A stretch of 64,000 nucleotides of DNA from Phallus indusiatus (taxonomy: Eukaryota > Basidiomycota > Agaricomycetes > Phallales > Phallaceae): the NCBI GenBank assembly GCA_027605045.1, contig JAQFWX010000055.1:1-64000 (forward strand), given 5' to 3'. The notes below the pieces were generated by a model, which saw only the letters and a list, made by a program, of their open reading frames with translations, made no database searches and was not told where the DNA came from. The position numbers were made by a program, and so were the translations under genes. Below, piece after piece: positions 26,701 through 37,729 of the stretch. Every line of letters starts with the position of its first letter. Within the stretch, counting starts at the first letter, position 1.

Positions 26701-27309
26701 AGGGGAATACGAGACGCAATGAATCAAGTTCGCCATTGCTTGTTATCAAGGAGGCCAGTGATATACTTTGAAAGACGTTAGCGAGGGAGAACCAACCAAA
26801 AAGGAACACAACGAACTATATATCAATAACTTGCTTCGGCTGAATATTTCCTAGAGATACTTCGAAAACTAGTTTAAAGGATACACGTTAAATAAGGTGT
26901 GACAAGTGTCAATAAAGGCAGGAAGTACTTTCGACGTTGTTTTGTTCGAGAAGGGCGGCAGTTCTGCCCTGAGCGACGGCCTCGTCGTATTCGGCTCTTG
27001 CTTTGGCTTTATCTTTGACGATTCCTTTGATGGTTCGTTTTCCATCGACAACGGCTTTGAAAAAGCAAACAGAAGCATCTGCAGGCAGAGGACAGACATA
27101 CTTGGCTTCTATTGTCGTTATGGCATTAGAAGCGTACGTCAATACGAGGGTGGCACTAGACAAATGGTCAGAAAGAGTTCTAAATAGTGTTCAAGAGGAG
27201 CTTACAGTGATTGAACATCGACAAGATCATAATGAATCTTTGACGAGAGAAGAGGAAAATCATGGAATGAGCCACCCGAGACGGGGAAGATACCTGCTAC
27301 GCTGAACAT
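23754..27309 (-). CDS. VIT-VWA domain protein, copy C
   Basis: Upstream member of the array. It starts MFSVAGIFPVSGGSFHDFP (the second codon differs from A and B) and ends EKEAKKCIV with a TGA at 23754. The VIT exons include TLVLTYASNAITTIEAKYV and SLITSNGELDSLRLVFP. The VWA has an intact MIDAS: DRSGSMRNK, GGTEIG and VLTDGQ. Post-VWA block at 25722-25005; linker with SHTPQQSQHSEV and TDEERDRERER; helical tail at 24311. The VWA lacks a few residues near QHVDKSDKENF compared with A and B. Because all functional residues and the TATA box are intact, C and B look like the working copies. Confidence 0.87.
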
Positions 27310-27550
27310 GACTGTGCGACGATTTGGATTTTCATGACAAGGTGCTTGGCTTTATATAGTGAAAGAAAAAGCAAAGCTGTGGTTGATTGCTTGCGCATGT
27401 GCGCATTTAGCGCGATTGCTGGTACCAGTGCTAGGTGAGCGGTGCCGGTGAGCGACTGAGTTAAGAGCGCGACTCCAGAATACGGATCAGGATTTTTGGT
27501 TTAACTTGCCAAGGTACACTGCGGTGCGCAGAAATGAAGGTATAGTTGAC
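27310..27550 (-). promoter_or_regulatory. Upstream region of VIT-VWA copy C
   Basis: Minus-strand TATATAAAGCC at 27351-27358 lies about 42 nt before the start codon. The shared blocks TGCGCATTTAGCGCGATTGC (about 27405) and GTACACTGCGGTGCGC (about 27514) follow in the same order as upstream of B. Confidence 0.75.
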
Positions 27551-27613
27551 AAGACTTCATATACCAGAATAAACATATACATAAATATATATAGTAATGA
27601 TAACGATCAGCTA

Positions 27614-28398
27614 CTACGGTGATCCACTCAAGGGCAGGCACACGACATCGTTTGGATGTAGATGGTCACAATCCAGCTTCGGATTGAGCGTTTGATTCAG
27701 AATCGCATCCAGTTCGAATCCAAACGAATGAGCGATTTCCCAACATGTGTCACCTGGTTTGACGTGATACATGGGCGCGAGTACTCCGTCAGGGCAATGG
27801 GATTTATGCTTGTGATGGTTATGTGCCGCCGACCTCGCACTGATCACGTATTTCCATACTACGACAAGAAAAAGAGAGATGACGAGAACAAAGTAATAGA
27901 AAACTCGATTCGTATAACGATTGGAAACCACAACCTGTATTATATTGATATGGTTAGTAGTCGTCGCACTTAACCCGAACGAAATGTTGACGTTGATGCT
28001 TACGTCTTTGCTAGCATCCAAAGTTTGATAACCATCCGAGCGGTGAGAGGTATCGCCAATATCCCTCCCTTGCTCTAATGAGTCATCTGCATCGCTGTCA
28101 ATGTTGTCTCGCTTAAACTGCAGTCCCCAAAATCCTCACCATCAACAACTCCGATTCTTGTCATTTGCCCGCCATAGTGAACTCCAGGTTCGCCTAGCCA
28201 TAGCTCATTTCCTCTTTGAAAAGTATAGCGCTGAGTATCAGCATCGTAGCCTGCTCTGACCATACCTTCCGGAAGACGATACTCATCCTTCGAGAAAAAA
28301 CAAACGATTCTTGTCAAACATGATTTGGAGAGTATGAATACGCTTACCTCGTCGTATTGTGTCCACCTGTTCATGTTGGTGTTAGTTGTTGTTTCCAA
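27614..28398 (-). CDS. LysM (CBM50) single-pass membrane protein
   Basis: Reading leftwards from 28398: the N-terminus METTTNTNMNRWTQYDEDEY followed by RLPEGMVRAGYDADTQRYTF is typical of basidiomycete CBM50 proteins with a cytosolic head. A membrane segment (VFYYFVLVISLFLVVVWKYV) and one LysM domain (YHVKPGDTCWEIAHSFGFEL ... NPNDVVCLPL-like end) follow. LysM domains bind chitin or related N-acetylglucosamine polymers, so the domain should face the wall. Introns: one after QYDE, a 32-nt intron at 28118-28149 (or an indel) that is needed to reach the DSLEQGRDIG exon, and one after DASKD before VVVSNRYTNR. The gene shares a roughly 580-bp divergent upstream region with the APH-like gene. Confidence 0.82.
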
Positions 28399-28977
28399 GG
28401 GTGCAGTTGGATTTTGTCATAGCATTGCACAGCACTGCGGGTCTGAATGAGCGCATTTCGGAATTCGGCTTAAATTATATAAGCGGCGAAATCTATTTTG
28501 CCCAGTCGTCGTCGTCGATGATGTTGCCACTGCCATTCAGATTGTTGAATGTTGAATATTAATACATGAGCTCTGTCGGTCAATGTGTGCATGGCGCACT
28601 ACTACTACTACTACTACTAGTCAGAGCCAGTTAACTAGTCGTGATTGACAGTTTCCATGCGTCCACATGCGCCACTTCTCTTATTGCGATACATGAATCT
28701 AGTGAAAGCATGTTGTATTGGGTCCTTCAATATCTGCAATAAATGAGATCTATGAGAACTTGGCTTGGGGAAGTTTGCGCTGGAGGAAGACGAGAATTTA
28801 TCTCGAGGCGCCCATGGGCGTCTATACCATCAGTGAACTCGTCGTAAACGACATACACGACAACTCGACATCATCGTCCTTGCTCTCAATAGCACATTAT
28901 CAATCATCCAGTGAGTTCTGCCCTTGTTACTTTCGAGAAATTGACAGTGAAACGCTCTCTAGATCCACCCATCGTTT
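28399..28977. promoter_or_regulatory. Divergent intergenic region
   Basis: This separates the minus-strand LysM gene from the plus-strand APH-like gene and must hold both promoters. It includes an (ACT)7 microsatellite at 28598-28618 and a TTATATAAGC TATA-like box near 28475. Confidence 0.6.
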
Positions 28978-30070
28978 ATGTCTCAAAAAACGCCTCCCAA
29001 GGTTTTTCAATTCCCCGGCACCCGTCCCGACGACCTTCCGGATCCCCAGGAAATCATAACTGAGTGCTTGACTGCTTACAAAAAAGCTTGGGCTATCGAC
29101 AAATACCACCTGCCTCGCGGCATTCCCTTGAGCAACAAATCCGCGTTCGTCAAGTTTGGTAATGATATCGAGCTCAGGGAGGCGGAAATTCAGGACTTTG
29201 TGTTCCAATTCCTCAGCACTCGAGGTCGTGGCAACGTGAGGGTTCCACGCGTTTATTCATTCATCGTGCAGTCCAAACGCCAATACATGGTTATGGAGCT
29301 CATCGACGGTTCGATTTGCGACGAAACACACGTCCCTCAGATTGCTAGAGCTCTGGAGGAGCTTATCACGATCCAAGCCCCGACTATGGCTCCCGGTCCT
29401 GTCAAACCGGGGCCCATCGATCATTGGTTTTTCAGGGATGGTGTCTCCTCGGTGACCTATCCTTCCGTATTTGATCTCCAACGGCACCTCAACCGCGTAA
29501 GTGATTCTCCCCACTGGCATCTTGATTCCATCCTTCATTCTCCTCTCACCCGGATAATCAACCTTTGTGTCGACCTTTTGGTTTCTTGTTTCCCCCAGTG
29601 ACTGACTAAACTTCTCGCACGCATATAGATCCTGGAGAAAGAGGGCCTCAAGGACAGTGTCGACCTCTTGGGTGAGGTCAACCAGCACGGCTTGTGCTTG
29701 TGTCCCGCCGACATGAACGAGAAGAATTTCATGATAGATTCAAATGGCATGATCGTCGCTATTGACTTCGGTCAGACTTCATTCCTCCCCCCCTGCTTCT
29801 TCCACTACGCGATCGCCGTGAGCAACAAACCCTTCGTTTATCACCACCTCGGCCGCGAGGTTGCGTTTCCCAAGTATCCCTCGCCTACAGGTCAACTCGA
29901 CGCATTGGAGAATGCCCGATATTTTTTGTTCATGAGTTCGAACAACTACGGTGAGCAGCGCAATATCATAATTGCCCTCTCTCCCCCCTGATACTAACCT
30001 CGACGTTGTTGCTTTGTACATAGCGCTACCCGATTATCTCAGACCCAAGCAAACCCAACACTGTGCCTAG
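28978..30070 (+). CDS. APH-family kinase-like protein
   Basis: Three exons (28978-29496, 29629-29950, 30024-30070) give 295 residues in phase. This is a fungal aminoglycoside-phosphotransferase-fold protein. A Lys in SAFVKFGND and the Glu in ELREAEIQ match the ATP-site pair. MVMELIDGS is the hinge. The catalytic loop LCPADMNEKNFMID keeps Asp and Asn, and the metal-binding motif is VAIDFGQTSF. The length is typical of small fungal APH-like proteins whose substrates are mostly unknown; nothing points to antibiotic resistance. Start chosen at MSQKTPPKVFQFPG, the first ATG in the open frame. The second exon donor is GTGAGC and the last exon adds only LPDYLRPKQTQHCA. Confidence 0.85.
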
Positions 30071-30209
30071 GGGTTGGCCTTGATTGGAGAATGATCAAGT
30101 GCCTGGTTAAAAATCCACGCAGTGCTCCGCACAGGTTTTCTCGAGTATGATCACTTTTAGAAAAGGCTCAGGCTTGTCGTAAAAATCGAAACCGAATATT
30201 TGTGCTCAG

Positions 30210-30276
30210 CGAACGGATCAAGGCTCTAACTTTTGTTTTTGCTTTATGAACCCAATTTAGAGCTTTGATCCGTTCG
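30210..30276. other. Strong hairpin downstream of the APH-like gene
   Basis: CGAACGGATCAAGGCTCTAA (30210-30229) is the reverse complement, with one mismatch, of the segment at 30257-30276. The stem is 20 bp and the loop 27 nt, beginning 140 nt after the stop codon. It could be part of the 3' UTR or the remnant of a small element. Confidence 0.75.
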
Positions 30277-30760
30277 TTCAACAAAAAAAAACTTGTTTCA
30301 ATTTTTCAAACACTCGCAGTTCTCACTATTACAGTATGTAGCACAAGTTTTTCTTGCACCGATACGTGGAAAGTTGAATAGATTCTGATGAATGTTAGAT
30401 ATTTGAATACTAAGATTGTTTCATTATGTCTTGAGTCAATCCACCATATTATACGGACATCATGTATACTGCCCCTACCAACAGCCGGTGGCCCACTGTG
30501 CAATTATGAACTAATTGCTATCTAATGTATCTATGCAAGTATTGACCACTTTTCGCTATAATATGAATGGAAAAGGCTACACTGAAAGCATCGAATCACT
30601 GTTGAGGATACTACTTATCCAGACAAGTGATACTTGAACATGACGAGCAAAAAAGACCAACATGAGAATCATAACATAAATGCAGCATAAACAGAGCTGA
30701 GAGCGTTGGGGCTACCTTCAACTACCAGGTCCCAGATTACGAGCTTTGACGGCGTGACTG

Positions 30761-32333
30761 TGTCGCAAAAATCGCTATAGCCTGATCAGGGCAGGCCAAA
30801 ATCTGACGGGTGCTGATGACGGCTGATGACGGCTGATGATTGCTGAGGAAAGCTGAGGGAGGCTGAAGGAGGCTGAGGGAAGCAAGAGAATCTGACGGAT
30901 GCTGACGGGTGCTAAACAATTTTGATTGGGGCCTCGTTAACATTCAGACCAGCTGCGCACAATTTTAGATGGAATAGTTACCATACTAGTACATACCTAG
31001 AATACACTTTAAGATGATGTTCTAATTGAAAATCCAAAAGCTATATAAGCGTAGTCGACCATGTTTTAGATGAAAGTTGAAAACCTTTCTGTAACAACTA
31101 TAAACAAATTACCAAAACAAGTTCAGCTTCCCTCAGTGCGCATTCCCTTATTGAATTACGAAGAAGTTGACTTCAGGGCAGTTAGCTAGCGTCTGGATAA
31201 GTTCATAATGACTTTGGACCTAGAAAACAAAATGACGTGAATGTCTATTACAAGGTCTTCACCTTATCTGAATTTAGATAATGAACTGTCAGATATTAGT
31301 TTTTCTTACTACACATTCCGGACGGTGTTTAAATCCAGTGCGGCTCTGTGGAAATAATAGTTTCGACATTGGAGAATAAGCCATTTATCTGATAAAATCA
31401 GTCCTTGGGTCAAGAAGAACAGAATTAAGCAAGACCCACGAAAGTCGCCTGTGATTACGGATGCACTTTGAGGGAGGTTAATTTGACGAAAAGAAAAACT
31501 CGATACACAATGATTGGAATACCATGCTTTCTCGTTGACACTTGTCTCTACCGAAATGAGGTCCTTCATCTCGCACGTAGACCATACACGAGAGGGGATT
31601 GCCAGGTACTTCCATGAAAAAGGTTCCCCGGCACTTAAGAATTTTCGGACGACAGTTCGACGGTGAACAATGCCCGAACGTTGATAAGCGAACTTTGTTG
31701 CAACGCAACTGAATGCAGGGTTGAAGAAATTATATAATACTGGTTCAATTGTATATAATATTTTCGGGGATGCGAGTACACGTCACCTCCCGTTCGCCCT
31801 CTTTCCTCTTACCACGACCTTCTCGTTGCTTGCTCGTCACGAGTTGGCAGCCCTTGGACTCGAAGCCGAACCTTGTTTGGGTATAAGTTGCTAAGTATGT
31901 CTGTTTAAAATTGGCATCATGTTTACTTGGTTTCTGATTGTAAAAATCTATAGTTTTTGATGTTCCTTTGGAATTGTACCGCTGTATTTAGGTATTTAAA
32001 CATAGTCGTAGTGTTGTTACGCATTGTAGTTTTGTGCGTTGTTTAGTATTACGTAATGTGGAATACAATATGTCTTTAAAACTACTATAAATTGTGCTGT
32101 TTGGTTCTGATCGACAATGCGCTATGTACGGATTTGAGTCGTTCTTGTGTTTCAGCCTCATATATTACTTATACTGATGTCTGCATCCTGACCAACCTTC
32201 GCCTTTTCCTGATCAGTCTCGGTCATGTCTTTGAAACGTATTGAACACCGTCAGACCCGGTCAGGCGACCACCCTCCTGACGGCACTGATAGGCCTTATC
32301 AGGCCTGATATGGCACTTCCGATTTTTGCGACA
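30761..32333. mobile_element. Non-autonomous DNA-transposon-like element
   Basis: TGTCGCAAAAATCG at 30761-30774 is perfectly inverted at 32320-32333. Just inside the left end are tandem GCTGATGACG and GCTGAGGGAG-type units (30812-30920) and, inside both ends, CCTGATCAGG / TCAGGCCTGA motifs, like the subterminal transposase-binding repeats of hAT elements. I see no transposase and no clean target-site duplication (flanks CGTGACTG and ATGACGAC share only a TGAC core). The interior is AT-rich and non-coding. Confidence 0.6.
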
Positions 32334-34095
32334 ATGACGACATGATCTAGTCGAGTCGTCCTGGTTATACTGAAGTCTTGCCCCTTTTTGTTTTGGGAGT
32401 CTTATGGTAGCCTGGCTTGACTGTTGCCTGTAAGCATAAGACCCTTGCTGAGCCGAACGGCCACTGCGCCAGGCTGCGAGATGTAGGGAGAAAGTGCAAA
32501 GAGACGGAGGAGTCAGTACTCAGTTAATCAACCAGGACTCGAAGATGGATGGGCACAAAGTGGAGGAAAACTCACAAAATCACGGCACCCAAGAAATGCA
32601 ATGTTCAGTTAACGAAAAAAAGAATGGCTCGAAGTTGGCTCCGCGTCGCTGAGCAGTTGCCCACCAAACGTGGTGCCAGCGCGGAGCTTAAAGCTTGTAA
32701 ACGGTAAGGCAGTCCGTTTACTGGACTTGACTTCAGATAAGCAGCGATGACCAGGCAAGAGTAGTATTTTTTGAAATCTTCTCTTTCGGGGAGATAAATA
32801 GTACCTGCAAACGGATCCAAGTATACCGTGTCGGTTAAACGTGATCATGCCATCGGAGGGCGAGTTGATTCATAAAACGTTAAGACGTGGTCTGATGTTC
32901 GTGCAACTGTGCACTCTCGCGTTTCAGACAAGAAGAGAACGATAGGTCGAGCCTTGGCGTCGTCCGAGCAAAGAACAAAAAGACGGCCCCAGCCTTAGTG
33001 TGTTCCAAATGGCTGGCGTGTAGCGAAGGTGGTCGGAGTTAAGGCGATGACAAGGGTACCGCGTGTAATGTACAGGTTGACAGGCTGTTGCATGAGGTCG
33101 CCGTGGTTGGAGCGGGGAGGGAAGTAGGACCCCAGCTGGTATGATGGGCTTATTCAGTGGATTGCCCAGGCGGCAGGCCGAAGTTGTTGGGATATATGGA
33201 GATATAAGGTAGCAGAGAGGCTAGATGGGGCATAAGATGGAACACAAGACATGGTGGTGGAGACAAACCGTAATACAGAGCAACATTGGAGCCGACATCC
33301 ATTGTAACCTCACCCGTCTCCATACTAAGACTGAAGTTGACCAATTCTCGTCATTTCGTCTGTGTCCTCAGTGATCATCCGAGATTCAAACTGGTGGCAG
33401 AGCTGTGGTTGGGAAACGATTTATATATGCTTCAGCCGAAGTCGAATCTCGGAGCTTGACCGGTGATATACAATACAGCACGCATTGCGAAGGCGCGTAG
33501 GACCTACTGTCCTTGTGGCCAATATAGCCTAGTTGGGTAAGGTTAAAATCCTTTTATAATCAATTTATTAGGTTTTTTACAGTCTATAGCGTTTCGTGCA
33601 AATTTCAAGGGCAAATATAGTTGGAACGGACTCAAGCTTCAAATTAAAGATCTAATCGTGTCGATGGAGAAAACAACTGCCTACATCCTGTAAAGAGAGT
33701 TTACGCTCATTTTAACTTAATGCGTTTCTAGAGCTTTTCATCACAAACACACCATAATGCATATCTGTGATTTTCAACGAACTGCGAGTAACCCGTCAGT
33801 GAGTCCGCGGCCGTCCGTCATAATAAAGATGGTGGTATCTTTATATTCTCCCAATGGACACGTCCTAAAAATACAGAACTAGTCGAAACCCTTTGGAATT
33901 ACTCACTCCCGGTGTCGGACAGGCATTTTCTCTTCTAGTGGACCATGGTTTGTGGACGACAAATTTCGCGGGTCATTCATATAAAAACCCGGAGAACAGT
34001 ACACTCAATAATCCAGCAAACACATCCCTCAACAGAAACCCAACACTCAAAACCTTCCAACTCGTATTTCCAACTTCCAATCATATAAAGCTACC
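32334..34095. other. Unresolved intergenic region with possible minus-strand relic
   Basis: Minus-strand frames at 33344-33150 (METGEVTMDVGSNVALYYGL) and 32848-32605 (DPFAGTIYLPEREDFKKYYS) look protein-like in composition but I cannot join them in phase or assign a family. They may be exons of a gene or of a relic. Near the right side, ATATAAAAA at 33979-33987 is a likely TATA box for the gene at 34096. Confidence 0.35.
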
Positions 34096-34572
34096 ATGTC
34101 ATCCTCTCGAAACTTGAAAGTTCAACAATATAATCAAATCTCGCCGACTGCACTGCGGCGAGCAGCAAAAGGAAAAGCAAAAGAAGAATCGATTGTCTGG
34201 CCTCCTGCTCCTCGAAATTCGGAAGGTTTTCGGTCAGTCGTTCAGACCACAGTGCGCAGGACCGCCAAAGAATTAGGCTTGCCAGAAGGCGTCCCCCCTC
34301 CTATCATCGCTATTCCTCCAACGCCTGGATTACCGACATGGCCGAAAACATCTTCTGGGGTTGACTTGGCTTTACCTGATCTTATTCTTCCGACTGAATC
34401 GAATGTTCCCTCCTTCCTTCATGTTCAAAAGGAGGATCCGCAGGTTGCACTGCCAGTGGCATCCACAATTGCAGCATTCGAGCCGGAATATTTACTGGAG
34501 ATACCACGTCTAGCACCTCCTCCCGTACCGAAGTACGACCCCTTGCAATTTAAACCGATCTCAAAGACTTGA
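34096..34572 (+). CDS. Hypothetical proline-rich protein, 158 aa
   Basis: Single open frame, MSSSRNLKVQQYNQISPTAL to KPISKT. Not recognised. The N-terminus is basic (RRAAKGKAKEE) and the rest is rich in Pro, Leu and Ala with several PP(P/V)I and APPPVP motifs, so it is probably largely disordered. A TATA box (33979-33987) lies about 110 nt upstream, the usual fungal spacing, which supports it being a real gene. No signal peptide or membrane segment. Confidence 0.6.
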   Translation: MSSSRNLKVQQYNQISPTALRRAAKGKAKEESIVWPPAPRNSEGFRSVVQTTVRRTAKELGLPEGVPPPIIAIPPTPGLPTWPKTSSGVDLALPDLILPTESNVPSFLHVQKEDPQVALPVASTIAAFEPEYLLEIPRLAPPPVPKYDPLQFKPISKT

Positions 34573-35470
34573 CAGGGCTCCTACTAGGATAGTATGTGAG
34601 CCTAATGTAGTAGCTTACTTTCCTGTTGATTTTCAAGGAACACCCAAGGGAGTTCAGGTAGGAAAAAAGCAAGGCATGGAACAGATCAACTGTTTTGTAA
34701 AAAAAAATCTATGAATTACTATGCACAATTGATGATGATCAAACTTAAACATGATGCGCATTGAGGATAGTGGAAGATCGATTTGAAAAATACTTCTGAG
34801 AACTTAAGTACTTATCAATGACCCGGGTTTCGGCTCTGAAGCAGCTGGGCCCACACCCCTCCATCTTGAAACTTCCAGAGCGCTCTGGAGAATGTGAAAC
34901 CCAAATCATTGATACAGTGGAAATATAAGAATCGTTGAAGAATTATATCAACCGTAGATAACAAGTTTTTTCTCAAATATTAATAAGACCTGGTAGATTT
35001 TCCCGCCCGTTGTGATTTCACGTTACAAGCTTTGGATGTCAATGCATACGCGTCGTCAAAGCATACATCGGAAACAGAACTCCATAAGATTTCCCTCTTC
35101 CACGTTCTAATTGAGACTGAAAAAAGCTCCAAAGTGTCGTCCTCGATTGATAATTCATCCGAAGATGGACAAAACGTTCCAACCAGGACCAACGGGAGGG
35201 AATTAGCCTGAAAAGTTTGCTGTCGACGTTGAAATGATCAATAAAACATATCTAATAATCAGTGATCTGGTTTTGGCTCCTCTGATCTCCGGAACATTCG
35301 AAGTATTTTAGCCGTCTACAGCTTGTTCTCTTGGCAAGTATTCGTTTCCGTCTGAACTTCCATCTGTTCCGGGGCTCCTGCGTCTCTCGCTAAACATTTC
35401 ACACATATGCTTTGAATTGCCAGCAAATATAAATTTTCCAACTCAGAAACTCCGGCCGCCAACTTTCATC
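34573..35470. other. Intergenic with a weak minus-strand frame
   Basis: A 70-codon minus-strand frame at 35192-34980 (TLELFSVSIRTWKREILW) has no ATG start and no recognisable family, so I do not call it a gene. The rest is featureless. Confidence 0.4.
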
Positions 35471-36628
35471 ATGCCCCCCAGACGTCCTCAGCGCGAAGCA
35501 GAATCCATTGAACTTTCGGCAAATCGCAAGGTGAAACGTGCTCGCAACAAAAGGTGCTTGCCCACTCCTGTCTCTCCTCCCCCAGCTCATCCCCTACCTC
35601 CATTGGGTTCTCCATTTGCTTTAAACGACGTGGGTGCCAGCGCGGTTGCTTCATACAATGCTGAGTATCAAGAGGTCTTTGACCGAGCCAAAAGTTACCT
35701 CCACCTCTGGCTAGTGATCGATGACGCGTTTCCAACTCCAATGCGACGCGAAACCATCATAAAATCTTCAATAGACCACGCCAATATGGACTTGACTGAA
35801 TTTCCCGATACTCTCATCTCCGATGCTATTCATAATTCTGTGAGTAACTCCTTTATGCCTCCCTATCATCTATTCACACCACTTCAGCTTTGTGATCACA
35901 TATATAGGGTCCGCAACGAATGGAAGGCCTATGCTCAATTGATTGTCAAAGATGTATATGATCTCAAGACTGATAATGACCCTGAGACTAACAAGACTCG
36001 CGCTAAGTGGCTTATAAAGAATGAACGTTGGATATATGGTGTCTCCAAACCGGCTGTTGACAGCGGGCAGAAAGTAATAGTGCTCTTGTCCACCATTCAC
36101 TACCTATGTATTGATGATGCTTGCAGGCAAAACAGGCCTATCCATTCTCCAATCCAGCCATCGAACAGGTAATCGTCGAGTGTGCTTTTGAAAATCAGCA
36201 TGGCGTTGCTCGCCTGCGCCCTGACAAACTTCGACCAATCCCTTTGCCTATGCTTGCTTTTGCAGCGCTCGTGGTGAGTAATATAGAATGCATATTTGCA
36301 ACAAACTGACAGTTGAATTAGCTCAGAAATGCCTTGGACGAGTATACAGAAACGGGTATCAGAGCCAAGGTCAACATGGATGCAAAATCATATATGCACC
36401 TTTACCACACTTTGATGGAAAGCGTTCTTCAGTTTGACAAGCAGAGAAAGAAACAATCACTTGAATTACGCATGGACATATGGGAGGAAGGGTCGTGAGT
36501 AACTTTTTATCTCTAATGTATCATCTTCGTTGAAGGTTCTGTTTAGTACTTATCTTCACCACTCGCCGCGTCTTAAGAATGAGTTCGTCTTCGATAATAC
36601 GGACTCTGAAGAAGAGGGACTGCTTTGA
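35471..36628 (+). CDS. DUF6532 domain protein
   Basis: Five exons (35471-35839, 35888-36073, 36127-36273, 36322-36494, 36547-36628) join in phase to 318 residues. A basic, proline-rich start (MPPRRPQREAESIELSANRK) precedes the DUF6532 region: a helical part around RAKSYLHLWLVIDDAFPTP, then ERWIYGVSKP, the hallmark AYPFSNPAIEQVIVECAF, PIPLPMLAFAALVLRNALDE and SYMHLYHTLMESVLQF. DUF6532 is a widespread basidiomycete domain of unknown function, often found near transposon-rich DNA. The last intron starts GTGAGT inside a codon; without it the frame would stop at once, with it an acidic tail (NTDSEEEGLL) is added. Confidence 0.85.
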
Positions 36629-37154
36629 CAGATGTTTTTTTACAATAGATCTCATAATTCTTTAGTTTTTCTTATTTGTTGTACAATGCAATCAATATTC
36701 TAAATACTACATATGTGGACGGAAATAAAAACTGAATATATGAGAATTTAACAGGAGACACTGGGACACCCTCTGGAACCCTCTGGAGCTTCCCGAAGAA
36801 CAATCCCAGATTACTGATCCGGGCTTATCACTATTCAAAACCATGCTTTCGGGTTGTTCAGGAGGTAGGAAAGTCTGTACAAGTTGCGTCAACTTCCTAA
36901 TTGTAAAAATCGAAATTGCATATACGACCTAGTAGAATCTTAGGCCAAAGTAAAACCCTGAAAACGGCTGGAAAAACCGGATTTGAACGTTATCCAGATT
37001 ACTGATGCTATATCCCGTGCCATAGAATTGTTTAAACCTTACACAATAGTTGAAAATGATAAATTTTCCCCAAGTAAAAATTTAGGGATACATAATATTA
37101 TCCACACAACTCAATACATTAAAGATGTACTAATTAAGAATAGCGTGGAATAAC

Positions 37155-37606
37155 TTAAAGACTGATGGGGCTGCAACCAACGTTGACGAGACCGTTGAAG
37201 GTGTCACCTTGGCAGCAGGCGGGTTGTGAAAGGCTGAGGTAGAAATCCTGTCAGCGATGTCCAAGAAAAGAGAGATATATACAAACCAGGGTGAGCCGAT
37301 GCCGAGGAGGCTCGTGCATCCCAAGCCGACCTGTCCAACAATACCACGTAGAGAGCCCACAGAACCGAGAACGCCGGCGACATTGTCTGAGTCGGCGTCC
37401 TCAATGCTGTTGCAGCACATCTGAGCACCGGTATTGCATTGAGAGACAACAGTGGAAGGAGCGCCCTTAACAGAAGTGCCGCTATGAAAATGTATTGAAT
37501 CTTAGGTTCTCTAAAAAGTGGGAGGTTGGAGAAAAAGAAAGACTTACGGAGCAGCGAAAGCGACGGCGGCGAAAGCAGTCAAGAAGAGAGCGATTTTGGC
37601 AACCAT
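37155..37606 (-). CDS. Class I hydrophobin
   Basis: Three exons (37606-37548, 37481-37287, 37233-37155) give 110 residues. A signal peptide, MVAKIALFLTAFAAVAFAAP, directs secretion. The mature part has the eight-cysteine hydrophobin pattern: QCNTGAQMCC, about 32 residues, LGCTSLLGIGSPC, LSQPACC, then FNGLVNVGC, ending SPISL. The spacing and the loop between CC and the fourth Cys fit class I, which assembles into amphipathic rodlets on hyphae and fruit bodies. The last intron must end at CCTCAG (37234-37239); the nearer AG at about 37250 gives a frame that loses the last three cysteines. A minus-strand TATAAAAG at 37716-37723 is 110 nt upstream. Confidence 0.95.
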
Positions 37607-37715
37607 TTTAAAAGAAGAAAGGGTTGGGAAAGAATGAGGCTTGTGAGGTAGCGAAAGATGGTTTGATAGTAGAAACTCGAGAGTTCTGCTGAAGATCTTG
37701 GTCATTTACAGTGGG

Positions 37716-37723
37716 CTTTTATA
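37716..37723 (-). promoter_or_regulatory. TATA box of the hydrophobin gene
   Basis: TATAAAAG on the minus strand, 110 nt before the start codon, consistent with a strongly expressed fungal gene. Confidence 0.7.
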
Positions 37724-37729
37724 CACATT

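Noticed and set aside
28978..30070. Aminoglycoside resistance gene
   Set aside because: APH-fold proteins are widespread in fungi with other or unknown substrates; nothing here indicates resistance.
32400..32485. Another MITE bounded by GCCTGGC and GCCAGGC
   Set aside because: The inverted match is only seven bases and there is no target-site duplication.
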